A DNA stretch of 33,016 nt from Cyanobacteria bacterium SW_9_44_58 (GCA_003021905.1 PXPI01000046.1:1-33016); one strand, 5' to 3'. Counted from the first letter of the stretch, positions 24,480-32,975 are shown. The notes: generated by a model from the letters alone, not told the origin. Program-made: numbers and translations.

Positions 24480-24983
24480 TTAAAATTGTAACCCGACTCC
24501 TCCCTGCAAGGAAAAAGCGGTATTATTTCCTTGTTCATACCCATCAAAAGCCACGATCGCGTTCCCGAATAAGACAGTGTTACTATTGGGAATCATAAAA
24601 TCGACACCGGGTTGAATGGCAAAACTGGTTTCATCCCCGATGGGGGAGAGAGACTCTCCCGTGGGAATGGAAACGCCTGCCCCCAGGTAAGCATCGGTTT
24701 GCCAGTTAAGCGGAAAATCGTAGGAGACAGTCGGAACAATTGCGGTTCCCTCGCCAATTAGCGTTTGCACTCGCAGCGAAATTGGGGCTTTTAAAAACTT
24801 ATAGCGCGCACCAATGAAGCCGCCCACTTGTTCCCCTTCATCATTATTATTTTCCGTTGCGCCATAACTTGCCCCAACGCCGATATAACTGCCATAAGCC
24901 GCTTGCGCCGAAGCAGATTTAGCCATTAGGAAGAAACTGCTGCTGAGAGTAAGCGTTGCCAATAAGACTTTAAAATAATTCAT
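24480..24983 (-). CDS. Small outer-membrane beta-barrel protein
   Basis: 167 residues with a classic Sec signal peptide, cut predicted after KSASA near residue 26. The mature part is a series of short amphipathic strands with alternating aromatic and small residues (YGSYIGVGASYGATE, GGFIGARYKFL, WQTDAYLGAGVSIP). The chain ends in phenylalanine (GGVGLQF), the usual outer-membrane assembly signal. It resembles OmpA-like or opacity-type eight-stranded barrels. A strong GGAGG ribosome site precedes the ATG. It lies between cofG and glcD with gaps of about 28 and 30 bp, although its function has no obvious tie to either. Confidence 0.72.
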   Translation of the reverse strand: MNYFKVLLATLTLSSSFFLMAKSASAQAAYGSYIGVGASYGATENNNDEGEQVGGFIGARYKFLKAPISLRVQTLIGEGTAIVPTVSYDFPLNWQTDAYLGAGVSIPTGESLSPIGDETSFAIQPGVDFMIPNSNTVLFGNAIVAFDGYEQGNNTAFSLQGGVGLQF

Positions 24984-25011
24984 TGCTCCTCCACCCCAAA
25001 GACTTCAAATT

Positions 25012-25956
25012 TTATGCTGATTTTAGCGTTTTTTGATCTAAAAGATGAGAGACCAGCCAAGGATAATATCGGGGATAGACGGGAAGACGAGGTTGGAGTT
25101 CCCAGCCTCCTTGCTTTAAGATTTTTTCTAAGGAATCAGGATGAAGATGGGGATAATCGGGATTGACTTCATCAATCACACCAATTCCTCCGAAATCGGT
25201 TGTCCCTGCTTCTAAACAAGCCAGTAGAAATTGCGAGTCCTCAATCAGATTGGGTGGAATTTGAATCCCAATTTCTGAGGGTAAAATCTCCCGCGCCTTT
25301 CTAATTAATTTGGGAAATTCTTCTAGATTAAAGCCATCTTTTGTCCAGCTTTGTTGGCTTCCGATACGATGGGGTTGTAAAATAACTTCTTGAATCTGTC
25401 CCCAGCTTTGATGTTGTTGCGCGATCGCGCTTAAACTGTCCCGCCAATCCGCTTCCGTCTCCCCAATTCCTAACAAGATCCCTGTGGTAAAGGGAATTTT
25501 TAATTCTCCTGCCCAAGCTAACTGTTGCAACCGCATCTCCGGTTCTTTACTGGGGGCATTTTTATGCACAGTTTCTAATAATTTGGGAGTCAGTTGTTCC
25601 AACATTAACCCCATCGAAACATTCACTTGTTTGAGTTGTTTCATCTCCGAATAAAAAAGAGGCCCGGCATTGGTGTGGGGAAAAAAGCCCAAATCCAAGG
25701 CTAACTCACATAACTTATAGATATGTTGAAACCAAGCCTGACGGCGAGGGGAATGGGGATGAACTTCTCCTGAAAGAATTAAAATTTCCCAAACGCCTTT
25801 TCCTTGAAGCGACACTAACCGTTGTTTGGCTTCTTCTAAGGTTAACCAACTGTCTTTTCCTGGATCTCTGCGAAAATTGCAGTAGGAACAGTGATTAAAA
25901 CATTCGTAGGTGGGAACTAGGGTATAAGCAGGACTATAGGTAATCGTAGAAGACAT
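25012..25956 (-). CDS. cofG: 7,8-didemethyl-8-hydroxy-5-deazariboflavin synthase subunit CofG
   Basis: A radical SAM enzyme that, with CofH, makes the deazaflavin chromophore FO (8-HDF) from a tyrosine-derived intermediate. The 314-residue protein has the CX3CX2C cluster motif at Cys19, Cys23 and Cys26 (ECFNHCSYCNF). Family features include LSGEVHPHSPRR, ILLGIGETEADWRDSL, EVILQPHRIG and the late TTDFGGIGVIDEVNPD. In cyanobacteria FO mainly serves as antenna in photolyases. No cofH or photolyase gene is in the window, which fits the unlinked cofG and cofH genes I recall in this phylum. It is 26 bp downstream of the oxidoreductase gene. Confidence 0.93.
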   Translation of the reverse strand: MSSTITYSPAYTLVPTYECFNHCSYCNFRRDPGKDSWLTLEEAKQRLVSLQGKGVWEILILSGEVHPHSPRRQAWFQHIYKLCELALDLGFFPHTNAGPLFYSEMKQLKQVNVSMGLMLEQLTPKLLETVHKNAPSKEPEMRLQQLAWAGELKIPFTTGILLGIGETEADWRDSLSAIAQQHQSWGQIQEVILQPHRIGSQQSWTKDGFNLEEFPKLIRKAREILPSEIGIQIPPNLIEDSQFLLACLEAGTTDFGGIGVIDEVNPDYPHLHPDSLEKILKQGGWELQPRLPVYPRYYPWLVSHLLDQKTLKSA

Positions 25957-25982
25957 TGCAATTAATAAGAAATTTGATAATT

Positions 25983-26981
25983 CTAATCCATGACTAACGC
26001 CAATTTGCCCGTCATACCGCCAGCTTCTAGGGTCTTATGGGCTTCGGCTGCTTTTTCCAGGGGGAAGGTTCGGTTCAGATAAATGTTTAACCCGCCTTGA
26101 TCAATTAAACGGGAACATTGTTCTAAAATTTTCGTTTGGGCAAGTTGGGCGTCCCAGTTATGGGTTAGCTGCGGGGTCAACATTAACTCAAGCCCAATGC
26201 GAAGATTGCGCGATCGCGCTTGTTTCCAATTGGTCCTGTCACTGGGATTTAATAGCGTCACCACATCCCCATATAATTGCACTGCCGGAAAGGTTTTTTC
26301 TAAGGTTTCTCCCCCAACCGTATCAAATGCTAATTCCACCCCTTCTTCATTGGTCCAATCATTAACGGCATCCACAAAATCAATCTCTTTGTAGTTAATG
26401 GGATGGGCCCCTAAATTCTTAACAAATTCCGCTTTTTCCGAGGAGCTAACCGTCGTACAAACCTCTGCCCCTTTTAATTTAGCCAATTGAATGGCCACAT
26501 GACCAACGCCGCCGCTTCCGGCATGAACTAATCCCCGTCTGCCAGCTTCTAATCGCCCGCGATCATACAAGGCTTCCCAAGCGGTAATCAAGACTAAGGG
26601 GGCAGCCGCCGCTTCCGCAAAGGAAAGAGACGCCGGTTTCGCAGCCGCCAACTGTTCATCCACCACAGCATATTCGGCATAGTTGCCCGTGCCTTTTTTC
26701 CCTAATCCCCCATGGCAAAAATAAACCGCATCTCCGACTTGAAAGCGGGTGACGCCGCTGCCCGCTTCTTGGACAACCCCTGCCCCGTCACAGCCCAAAA
26801 TAGCTGGTATTTGTTCCGGGTAAAAGGTGCCGCGATGGCGCAATTTGGTATCAATGGGATTAATGCCAGCAGCGCGAAGACGGATTAAAATATCTTGTGA
26901 GCCCTTAATTTTGGGACTGATGACATCTTGGGGCTGTAACACACTCGGTGTTCCATTCGTCGTCATCGCGATTGCTCGCAT
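25983..26981 (-). CDS. Quinone oxidoreductase-like MDR-family NADPH oxidoreductase
   Basis: A 332-residue medium-chain dehydrogenase/reductase. The N-terminal GroES-like domain has RAAGINPIDTKLRHRG and ILGCDGAGVVQEAG. The Rossmann nucleotide motif is HAGSGGVGHVAIQLAKL. The residue that would be the catalytic zinc cysteine is not present in the GINPIDTK stretch, so it belongs to the zinc-free QOR/enoyl-reductase-like branch. Such enzymes reduce quinones or reactive enals with NADPH. A GAGG ribosome site lies 9 nt before the ATG. It is the first gene of the tight minus-strand run down to dusB and is divergent from the hydrolase gene. Confidence 0.88.
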   Translation of the reverse strand: MRAIAMTTNGTPSVLQPQDVISPKIKGSQDILIRLRAAGINPIDTKLRHRGTFYPEQIPAILGCDGAGVVQEAGSGVTRFQVGDAVYFCHGGLGKKGTGNYAEYAVVDEQLAAAKPASLSFAEAAAAPLVLITAWEALYDRGRLEAGRRGLVHAGSGGVGHVAIQLAKLKGAEVCTTVSSSEKAEFVKNLGAHPINYKEIDFVDAVNDWTNEEGVELAFDTVGGETLEKTFPAVQLYGDVVTLLNPSDRTNWKQARSRNLRIGLELMLTPQLTHNWDAQLAQTKILEQCSRLIDQGGLNIYLNRTFPLEKAAEAHKTLEAGGMTGKLALVMD

Positions 26982-27067
26982 AGGTTTTCCTCTAAAATAC
27001 GGTTCAAATTGTTCAGAGTTCTATTTTATCTTTCCAACAAACCAATAGAGACCATAACCAATTCCCT

Positions 27068-27691
27068 ATGTTCCAATCACCTGATTATCTTCTTTTTGCC
27101 CAACATGGCTGGGCTGATACTTCCGTTACCATGCGAACGTTAGCTAATCGTTTACAGTTGCAAAATACAGTGATTATTACGCCGAATTTAGGGTTTTATC
27201 GAACCTGGTGGCGGATGACGCCGCTAATTCAAAAAGTGAGCGCGATCGCGCAACACTACCTCAATAATTTTCCCAAAGTTCCCGTTAAAATCATCGGCCA
27301 TTCTATGGGAGGATTAATTTGGTTGGACATTCTACAAAAGCATCCCGAATTATGGTCAAGAGTGGAAAGTTTAATATTAATTGCCTCTCCGGTTAAAGGG
27401 GCAACGCTAGCCCGCCTCATTGATCCGTTTCGTTTGGGAATCGGCGTGGCTAGAGAACTGGCAAGAAACCGTCAATATTTAGCCGAAAACATTGCCAAAG
27501 CTATTCCGACCTTAAGCATTGCCAGCAATTATTTTCTGGGAACAGATGGGACAATTTCCATCCATTCTACCCAGTTTCAATATGCCAAATGTGTTTGTAT
27601 TTCCGGCGTTTCTCATGCTGATCTGCGAATTTCTCCCCAAGTGATTAGAAACATTCGTCAGTTTTGGGGCCTTCCTCCTCAAATTAACTAA
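27068..27691 (+). CDS. Alpha/beta hydrolase
   Basis: 207 residues, cytosolic, no signal peptide. The core alpha/beta-hydrolase features are present: FAQHGWADT near the N-terminus (oxyanion region), the nucleophile elbow IIGHSMGGLIWLDIL, an acidic residue in LGTDGTISI and a histidine in ISGVSHADLRI as the probable triad. The lipase-like GHSMGG elbow suggests an esterase or lipase activity, but the substrate is unknown. It is divergent from the oxidoreductase gene with an 86-bp shared promoter region. Confidence 0.85.
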   Translation: MFQSPDYLLFAQHGWADTSVTMRTLANRLQLQNTVIITPNLGFYRTWWRMTPLIQKVSAIAQHYLNNFPKVPVKIIGHSMGGLIWLDILQKHPELWSRVESLILIASPVKGATLARLIDPFRLGIGVARELARNRQYLAENIAKAIPTLSIASNYFLGTDGTISIHSTQFQYAKCVCISGVSHADLRISPQVIRNIRQFWGLPPQIN

Positions 27692-27938
27692 AAGAAAGCT
27701 GCCATTAACTTTACAAAACGTTACAAATCAAACAAGAATTGTCGCCTTTGGTTTAGCCAGGAACGGGTTCTTAGAACTGGGTAACTCTCAGGGAAACCAA
27801 TTCTAAATTTGCGATCAAGCCTAGATTTCAGCGGTTTCGGATTTTTCTGATAAGATCGGCAAAAGCAAGACAATGGCAAGTGTCAATTGTCTAAATTAGT
27901 AATTAGATGTTCGCTCTAAAAATAAGGAATTGTTAACT

Positions 27939-28358
27939 ATGGAACCGACAACAGAAAGCCAAGAAAAACAAACCCAACAAGAAATTAGTACCGAAGCTGG
28001 CGGAGAACTTGCTCCTACCAATAATCAACCACAGTGGCAACAACAAGTTCAACCGGTGGTTGATGTCATCTCCAAACTTCCCAGCTACGTTGGACAATTT
28101 TTTGCTGACTATCAGCAGCCGCTACTGGTTATTCTACTGTTTATTGTCGCTTTTATTACGGTAAAAGTCACCTTTGCTGTCCTGGGCGCGATCAACGGCA
28201 TCCCTCTATTATCGCCAATTTTTGAATTGGTGGGACTCGGTTACACCGGTTGGTTTATCTATCGTTATCTGTTGCGCGCTTCTACCCGTCAGGAATTGCT
28301 GTCTGAGTTTAACGACTTAAAAGCCCAAGTTGTTGGGGAGGGTTCCCAAAAGTCTTAA
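27939..28358 (+). CDS. curT: CURT1/CAAD-domain thylakoid membrane-curvature protein
   Basis: 139 residues. A Gln/Glu-rich cytoplasmic N-terminal tail of about 50 residues precedes the CAAD domain. The domain comprises VISKLPSYVGQFFADY, two hydrophobic segments (PLLVILLFIVAFITVKV and the ISPIFELVGLGYTGWFIYRYLL region) and a C-terminal amphipathic helix with RQELLSEFNDLKAQV. This is the pattern of CurT/CURT1, which bends thylakoid margins and, in Synechocystis, shapes the photosystem II assembly zone. The ATG at 27939 has AAGGA about 11 nt upstream; the frame also opens at a TTG nine bases earlier. It converges on the ferredoxin-like gene through a shared hairpin. Confidence 0.9.
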   Translation: MEPTTESQEKQTQQEISTEAGGELAPTNNQPQWQQQVQPVVDVISKLPSYVGQFFADYQQPLLVILLFIVAFITVKVTFAVLGAINGIPLLSPIFELVGLGYTGWFIYRYLLRASTRQELLSEFNDLKAQVVGEGSQKS

Positions 28359-28392
28359 AATTTCGCCATCTGTTGGTATCCCAAACACAGTA

Positions 28393-28441
28393 ATTCCCCT
28401 AACAACGAACTTGGAAGCCTCGAAGCAGTTGTTAGGGGAAT
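28393..28441. terminator. Bidirectional hairpin terminator between curT and the ferredoxin-like gene
   Basis: Perfect 14-bp arms ATTCCCCTAACAAC (28393-28406) and its exact complement (28428-28441) flank a 21-nt loop. The hairpin lies between two convergent genes, 34 bp after the curT stop and 22 bp before the other gene's end. There is no long T-run on either side, so termination would rely on stem strength. Confidence 0.7.
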
Positions 28442-28463
28442 CAATTTGTCTCGCCCGTGGGTA

Positions 28464-29093
28464 TTAAGACACCAAAGCCCCGTATTGTTGGCCGATCAAC
28501 TCTTTGACTTGTTCCGGCACCACTCCCAAATGACGGGATTTATTTCCTTGCATGACAACACAAGGTCCTTTTTTGCATTTTCCCATGCAACCGGTTGGTT
28601 TGACCTGAACGCGATCGCTGAGTTCATGGGTTTCCACTGCCTCTTGGGCGGCTTGATAAACGGCTTTCCCCCCCCGTTTACAGCAAGAGGACTTTTGGCA
28701 GACTAAAATGTTGTCTTTTTGATTCTTTTGTTTCTTGTTTTTCTTATCTTGATTTTTATTCTCTTGTTTTGTAGGTAAAGGGGCAGTGTAAGAAGGGAAA
28801 TCTGCTGTAGAAGATGCCGTTGTCAGTTCCTGGGGTTCAATGGCATGGATTTTCCGTTTCCATTTGCCTTTTTTCGGCTTGTAAGTCTCTTGCCCGGATA
28901 CTGTAATCCAAGTTCCCACTGGCCATTGCTTGTGAGTGACCAACGGGCGCACTTCTTTGCTGAGTTTAATCAATTGTTCTCCTTCAGCAGTGGCAAGGCG
29001 AAGATACTTCGGCTTTAGAGGGGATTTTCCTAAAGCCTCTAGAAAACGTCCTTCCAGAACAAAGGTTGTCACTTGTTTTTTACGTCCGCTCAC
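28464..29093 (-). CDS. Two-domain protein with C-terminal thioredoxin-like [2Fe-2S] ferredoxin
   Basis: 209 residues in two parts. Residues 1-85 are strand-rich (TTFVLEGRFLEA, KYLRLATAEG, WITVSGQETYKPKKGKW) and could be OB-fold-like; this part is basic. A very lysine/asparagine-rich linker (QENKNQDKKNKKQKN) follows. The C-terminal 80 residues form a thioredoxin-like [2Fe-2S] domain with cysteines in CQKSSCCKRGG and GCMGKCKKGPCVV, the layout of clostridial and NuoE-like ferredoxins. Role unknown; a redox-sensing or nucleic-acid-associated function is conceivable. The frame starts at the ATG at 29093, and a divergent 187-bp region separates it from the histidine kinase gene. Confidence 0.82.
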   Translation of the reverse strand: MSGRKKQVTTFVLEGRFLEALGKSPLKPKYLRLATAEGEQLIKLSKEVRPLVTHKQWPVGTWITVSGQETYKPKKGKWKRKIHAIEPQELTTASSTADFPSYTAPLPTKQENKNQDKKNKKQKNQKDNILVCQKSSCCKRGGKAVYQAAQEAVETHELSDRVQVKPTGCMGKCKKGPCVVMQGNKSRHLGVVPEQVKELIGQQYGALVS

Positions 29094-29280
29094 GTTTATC
29101 TCCCTGCTTAAAAATGCAAATTATTCTCAACTTGTTACTTCTAGAATGACAAAAAAGATATAATTTAGCAAGAAGGCGTTAACAAAAATTCTTTCTTAAG
29201 AATTACGACGAAGGGAAGACTCCCTTGATAAGATAAATGAATCAGTTTTCAATCAAGTGAATGGATTGGCCTAAATTGGA

Positions 29281-31497
29281 ATGCCATCAGAGTCCCTGGA
29301 ATCGGATTTAGAGCAACTAAGAGAGCAACAAGCGTTAATCTTGGAACAGATTGATCGCGCGATCGCGATTTTTGATCCTAGTCATCGCCTCATCAACTAC
29401 AATCAATCCTTTCTCATCCTCGGCGGATTTTCGCCGGACTGGTTAGCGCAACAGCCCTCTCAAAGCGAAATTTTGACTGCAATGGCAAGCAAAGGAAATT
29501 GGTCGGCCGGGCAACAGCAAGTTTTAGAAAACACCATTGAAAAAGCCGACTCCAACCCTACTCCTTGCCTCATTGAACAACCTTCGGGAGAGAACTTGCA
29601 TATTCTTGTCACTGCCACCAACGACGGGGGATATTTGCTCAATATTCGGCAGTTGGGGATTGATTTAGATTCTCAAGATATTGTTAACCGGGAACTGAGA
29701 CGACTGACCTTTCTATTGGGATTAACGGAACGTCTGCAACCGGCTACAGAAATTCAGGAAATTGGTCGATTCGCCCTTTCTTATCTCATTGAAACCACCA
29801 ACGCAGCCTTTGGGGATGTCAAAGTTATTACCGGCAATGGAGAGAATCGGCAAGCAGGGCTGTTAGTGAATGAAATTAGTTCGCAATTTGTGGCCACCTA
29901 TGGGGAATCGATTCCAGAAATGGAAGAACAGATGCAACAAGGCATTCCCTATGGACAAGGGTTGCTTTGGCAAGTAGTAGAAACCGGCAAGCCGCTTTTT
30001 GTGGAGGATTATGCCAACCATCCCCAAGCGGTGGAAGCGTTTCGCCATCCCGGGATTGGACAACTGGGACTGTTTCCGATTCCTGGCTATTATGGGGAAA
30101 TTATTGGGGTTCTCACGTTGGAATCGCGGTCGGAAAATTCCTTGCAAAGCAAAATCCAGGAAAATATGGTGTTAGCGGCTTGCCGCACCTTAGGGGTAGC
30201 CATTGAACGGGCACAAGTACAGCAAAATCTGCGCAAAGTGAATGAAGATTTAGCCCAAGCTTCTCAGATGAAGTCAGAGTTTTTGGCGTCTATGTCTCAT
30301 GAATTGCGAACTCCCCTCAATAGTATTCTTGGGTTTGCCGATTTACTGGAACGGCAGCGCAAAGATTCCCTCAGCGACAATCAACTTAAGCAGGTGAAAG
30401 CGATTCAACGCAGTGGGGAACACTTGCTGCAACTAATTAACGATATTTTAGACCTGTCCAAAATTGAGGCCGGCAAAACCGAATTAGAGTTACAAACTGT
30501 CGTGATTCATAATTTATGCAATCAGTGTTTACGGATGGTACAACCCCGGGCGGATAAAAAACGCATTGCTTTGTCCTTAGAATTGGATTATCGAGTGGAA
30601 CGGGCCCAGTTGGATGAACGGCGAGTTCGACAAATTTTAATTAATTTATTTTCTAATGCCATTAAGTTTACCCCGGAAGAAGGGAAAGTGAAACTCAGCG
30701 GGCATTTGCGCTACGGTAGCCAGTTGTTGGAAGAATCGCGCCTGGACCATAGTCCCATTAATGACAGTACCCCGTATTTATGTTTAGAAGTTTCCGATAC
30801 CGGCATTGGCATTCCCCAAGAGAAACAAGCGTTATTATTCCGTCCGTTTCAACAGCTGGATTCGTCTCTCACCCGCCGTCATGAGGGAACCGGCTTAGGA
30901 TTGGCCTTAACCAAACGACTGGCAGAACTCCACGGCGGCACCATTTCTGTGGAGTCGGAAGAAAACCAAGGCAGTGTATTTCGCGTTTGGTTGCCGTTAA
31001 CAGAACGACGAAGTGAAAAAGAACAAGCGGAAGCGACAGTCAGCAAAGAAGGCGCCGCTGATGAAATTGATCGCCCTCTCGGTCAAGACAACCCTGATGC
31101 CGGGGACAGTCCTCGGGTATTAGTGGTAGAAGATCAACCCTTTAATCAAGCCTTGATTTGTCAGGTTTTGGAGTTGGAAGGCTATGCCGTGGAAGAAATT
31201 GATGACGGCAAGACCATGCAAGAATTGATTGGGGCCGAACTCCAATCGCGCGAGGTATTGCCCCATCTCATTTTACTGGATATTCAACTGCCGGAAGTGG
31301 ATGGCTTTGACTTGTTGCAACAGTTGCGCCAAACAGAACACTGGCAAGATATTCCCGTAATTGTCCTTACTGCCATGGCTATGCCCGGCGATCGCGATCG
31401 CTGTTTGCAAGCGGGGGCCAATGACTATATTGCTAAACCGCTACATCTAGAAACCGTTATTGAAAAAGTCAAGCGCTATATTGCTGAGTCCTCCTAG
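29281..31497 (+). CDS. Hybrid sensor histidine kinase with C-terminal receiver
   Basis: 738 residues, soluble, with no membrane segments. A PAS-like region (about 15-120, AIAIFDPSHRLINYNQSF) comes first, then a GAF domain (about 150-310, YGQGLLWQVVETGKPLF). HisKA has the phosphoacceptor His340 in SMSHELRTPLNSILGFADLL. HATPase_c has the N-box NLFSNAIKFTP, DTGIGIP and GTGLGLALTKRLAELHGG. The receiver domain (from about 612, RVLVVEDQP) carries phospho-acceptor Asp667 in LLDIQLPEVDG and the switch residues TAMAMPG and KP. A cytosolic or GAF-bound ligand is a likely input, but the GAF lacks the obvious bilin cysteine context in what I can see. No separate response regulator gene adjoins it. Confidence 0.93.
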   Translation: MPSESLESDLEQLREQQALILEQIDRAIAIFDPSHRLINYNQSFLILGGFSPDWLAQQPSQSEILTAMASKGNWSAGQQQVLENTIEKADSNPTPCLIEQPSGENLHILVTATNDGGYLLNIRQLGIDLDSQDIVNRELRRLTFLLGLTERLQPATEIQEIGRFALSYLIETTNAAFGDVKVITGNGENRQAGLLVNEISSQFVATYGESIPEMEEQMQQGIPYGQGLLWQVVETGKPLFVEDYANHPQAVEAFRHPGIGQLGLFPIPGYYGEIIGVLTLESRSENSLQSKIQENMVLAACRTLGVAIERAQVQQNLRKVNEDLAQASQMKSEFLASMSHELRTPLNSILGFADLLERQRKDSLSDNQLKQVKAIQRSGEHLLQLINDILDLSKIEAGKTELELQTVVIHNLCNQCLRMVQPRADKKRIALSLELDYRVERAQLDERRVRQILINLFSNAIKFTPEEGKVKLSGHLRYGSQLLEESRLDHSPINDSTPYLCLEVSDTGIGIPQEKQALLFRPFQQLDSSLTRRHEGTGLGLALTKRLAELHGGTISVESEENQGSVFRVWLPLTERRSEKEQAEATVSKEGAADEIDRPLGQDNPDAGDSPRVLVVEDQPFNQALICQVLELEGYAVEEIDDGKTMQELIGAELQSREVLPHLILLDIQLPEVDGFDLLQQLRQTEHWQDIPVIVLTAMAMPGDRDRCLQAGANDYIAKPLHLETVIEKVKRYIAESS
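31388..31401. repeat. Doubled HIP1 palindrome
   Basis: Two GCGATCGC octamers overlap by two bases (GCGATCGCGATCGC) inside the receiver domain coding sequence. HIP1 octamers occur more than twenty times in the window (for example at 480, 1968, 5872, 10393, 18238, 25420 and 27240). This is a cyanobacterial genome signature. Confidence 0.8.
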
Positions 31498-31607
31498 TCT
31501 GTTACAACTTTAAACCAAATATCGGTTTTCTCGACTATTCATTACGGGCGCGATCGGTCACAATAGACAGTAAAGAATCATTTAAAGTCGAGCGCAAAGA
31601 AACTGCT

Positions 31608-32336
31608 ATGAGTAATAGTTTCAATTTCCGCGAAGCCATTCAAGAAAACCGCGGCAACGCAATAGTTGGGCCGAATGTTATTTCCAATGCCCTTCCTTAT
31701 TTAGGAGGAGGATTAGTTCTCACCGCAGTGGGAACCTATGGTGGGTTAGGGGTGATTGACAATGCACGCGACTTATTTATGCCCACCTTTTTCGCTGCCA
31801 TCATTGCCGAATTAGTTCTCTTTTTTGTGGCGCGAGGCATTGCTGAAAACGGCAATAACACTACAGCACTGCCGCTGCTTGCCCTCTACAGCCTCTTATC
31901 CGGTTATACCCTCAGCGGTTTAATTTTTGTTGCCCTCCAAAGCAGTGCTGGCGTCGGCGGGGTTGGCATTGCCGCCTTAGGGTGCGGTGCCACCTTTATT
32001 GTGGCTCGTTCGGTGGGATCCAACCTCTCCGAAGAAGACGGCATGGCACTCACCAAAACAGTGCAGCTGGGAGTGATTGCCCTATTAGTGGTCTTAGTGG
32101 GGCAATTCCTGTTTAGCATGTTTGGGGTATTTACGCCCACTTGGCTAGAAATTGGTATTTCCGGCATTGGTACCTTGATCTTTGCCGGGATGGCAGTTGT
32201 TGACTTTTATATTCTTCCTCGCACGTATGAGGATGACAAATATCTCCCGGCTGCCCTTTCCATGTATCTGACCTACATTAACTTGTTCATCTTTATCTTA
32301 CGCCTGGTCATTGCCCTCAGCGGCGGTCGTGATTAG
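31608..32336 (+). CDS. Bax inhibitor-1/YccA-like integral membrane protein
   Basis: 242 residues with seven hydrophobic segments. Landmarks include FREAIQENRGNAIVGPNVI before the first helix, a glycine-rich third-to-fourth helix region (YTLSGLIFVAL and GIAALGCGATFIVA), and the C-terminal VVDFYILPRTYEDDKYLPAALSMYLTYINLFIF. The acidic-residue-containing final loop and helix match the BI-1/TMBIM family, which in bacteria forms pH-sensitive calcium channels. The function in cyanobacteria is not established. It ends at a clear intrinsic terminator. Confidence 0.78.
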   Translation: MSNSFNFREAIQENRGNAIVGPNVISNALPYLGGGLVLTAVGTYGGLGVIDNARDLFMPTFFAAIIAELVLFFVARGIAENGNNTTALPLLALYSLLSGYTLSGLIFVALQSSAGVGGVGIAALGCGATFIVARSVGSNLSEEDGMALTKTVQLGVIALLVVLVGQFLFSMFGVFTPTWLEIGISGIGTLIFAGMAVVDFYILPRTYEDDKYLPAALSMYLTYINLFIFILRLVIALSGGRD

Positions 32337-32361
32337 TTGGTCTTCAGCCGTATCAATCTTC

Positions 32362-32392
32362 AGCATCCTCGAAAAGCGAGGGTGCTTTTTTT
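32362..32392 (+). terminator. Intrinsic terminator after the Bax-inhibitor-like gene
   Basis: A 9-bp GC-rich stem with one G-T pair (GCATCCTCG / CGAGGGTGC) encloses a 5-nt loop, and seven T residues follow. It starts 26 bp after the stop codon. It has the standard form of a Rho-independent terminator on the plus strand. Confidence 0.85.
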
Positions 32393-32477
32393 GGAAATCT
32401 GCTCAAATGGCGATTGGCATGCTATTGTAAGCATTGGGGGGAATTGCCGTAAAAAAAACACAATTATTGAAAGTTTT

Positions 32478-32846
32478 ATGGGAGTCACGCGCTATCTCCA
32501 CACAGCTATTCTAGTATCTGATGTGGAAAAAGCAGAAGCCTTTTATTCCCAAGTTTTAGAATTGCCAAAGGCGGAACGCAACTTGAAGTTTCCCGGTATT
32601 TGGTATCAATTGGGAGATTATCAAATTCATCTCATTGAGGATGAAAATTGGCAACCGGTGGAACTGAATGCCCAAAAATGGGGACGCAATCCGCATCTTG
32701 CCTTAGCCGTCGATGATTTGGAGGCAATGAAAGCCCGTCTCACAGAGAAAGGATATCCGTTTCAGAGTAGTTCTTCCGGGCGCGCAGCTTTGTTTACCAA
32801 AGACCCAGATGGGAATATTATTGAACTAAGGCGCGACAGTCCCTAA
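32478..32846 (+). CDS. VOC (glyoxalase/bleomycin-resistance) family protein
   Basis: 122 residues forming two beta-alpha-beta-beta-beta halves: YLHTAILVSDVEKAEAFY and later HLALAVDDLEAMKARL. Possible metal-ligand positions are His (YLHTA), Glu/His (YQIHLIEDE) and the closing Glu in NIIELR. The NIIELR ending matches typical VOC enzymes. The substrate is unknown; family members act as glyoxalases, dioxygenases or resistance proteins. The start is the ATG at 32478; an in-frame extension upstream would run through the terminator and is rejected. The stop codon lies inside a small inverted repeat. Confidence 0.85.
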   Translation: MGVTRYLHTAILVSDVEKAEAFYSQVLELPKAERNLKFPGIWYQLGDYQIHLIEDENWQPVELNAQKWGRNPHLALAVDDLEAMKARLTEKGYPFQSSSSGRAALFTKDPDGNIIELRRDSP

Positions 32847-32868
32847 TCTCAGCGGAAGCGGATTAGGG
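32841..32868 (+). repeat. Inverted repeat CCCTAATC / GATTAGGG spanning the VOC gene stop
   Basis: Perfect 8-bp arms at 32841-32848 and 32861-32868 flank a 12-nt loop. The VOC stop TAA lies in the left arm. No T-run follows, so it is at best a weak transcript-end hairpin. Confidence 0.45.
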
Positions 32869-32938
32869 AAGGTGATTCGCGGATGTCGAACGGTTCAATG
32901 CCTTGAGACATCTATCTTTTAGCAAAAATGTGCAAAGA

Positions 32939-32975
32939 ATCCTACGACTACAGCCTTTAGGCTTAGTCGATAGAT
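32939..32975. mobile_element. Imperfect hairpin resembling an IS200/IS605-type end
   Basis: CTACGACTACAGCCT and AGGCTTAGTCGATAG pair around a TT loop with single-base bulges, and a few further bases extend the stem on both sides. From memory, hairpins of the CTACGACT...AGTCGTAG form flank TnpB-type (IS200/IS605, IS607) elements in cyanobacteria. On the minus strand a frame open from the window edge ends in a stop inside this hairpin, as would occur at the end of a minus-strand tnpB. The rest lies outside the window. Confidence 0.4.

Noticed and set aside
27692-27938. Possible non-coding RNA in the 247-bp gap before curT
   Set aside because: Only a 6-bp inverted pair (GACAAT/ATTGTC, near 27868) is visible. 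There is no terminator or conserved motif, so nothing supports an RNA gene.
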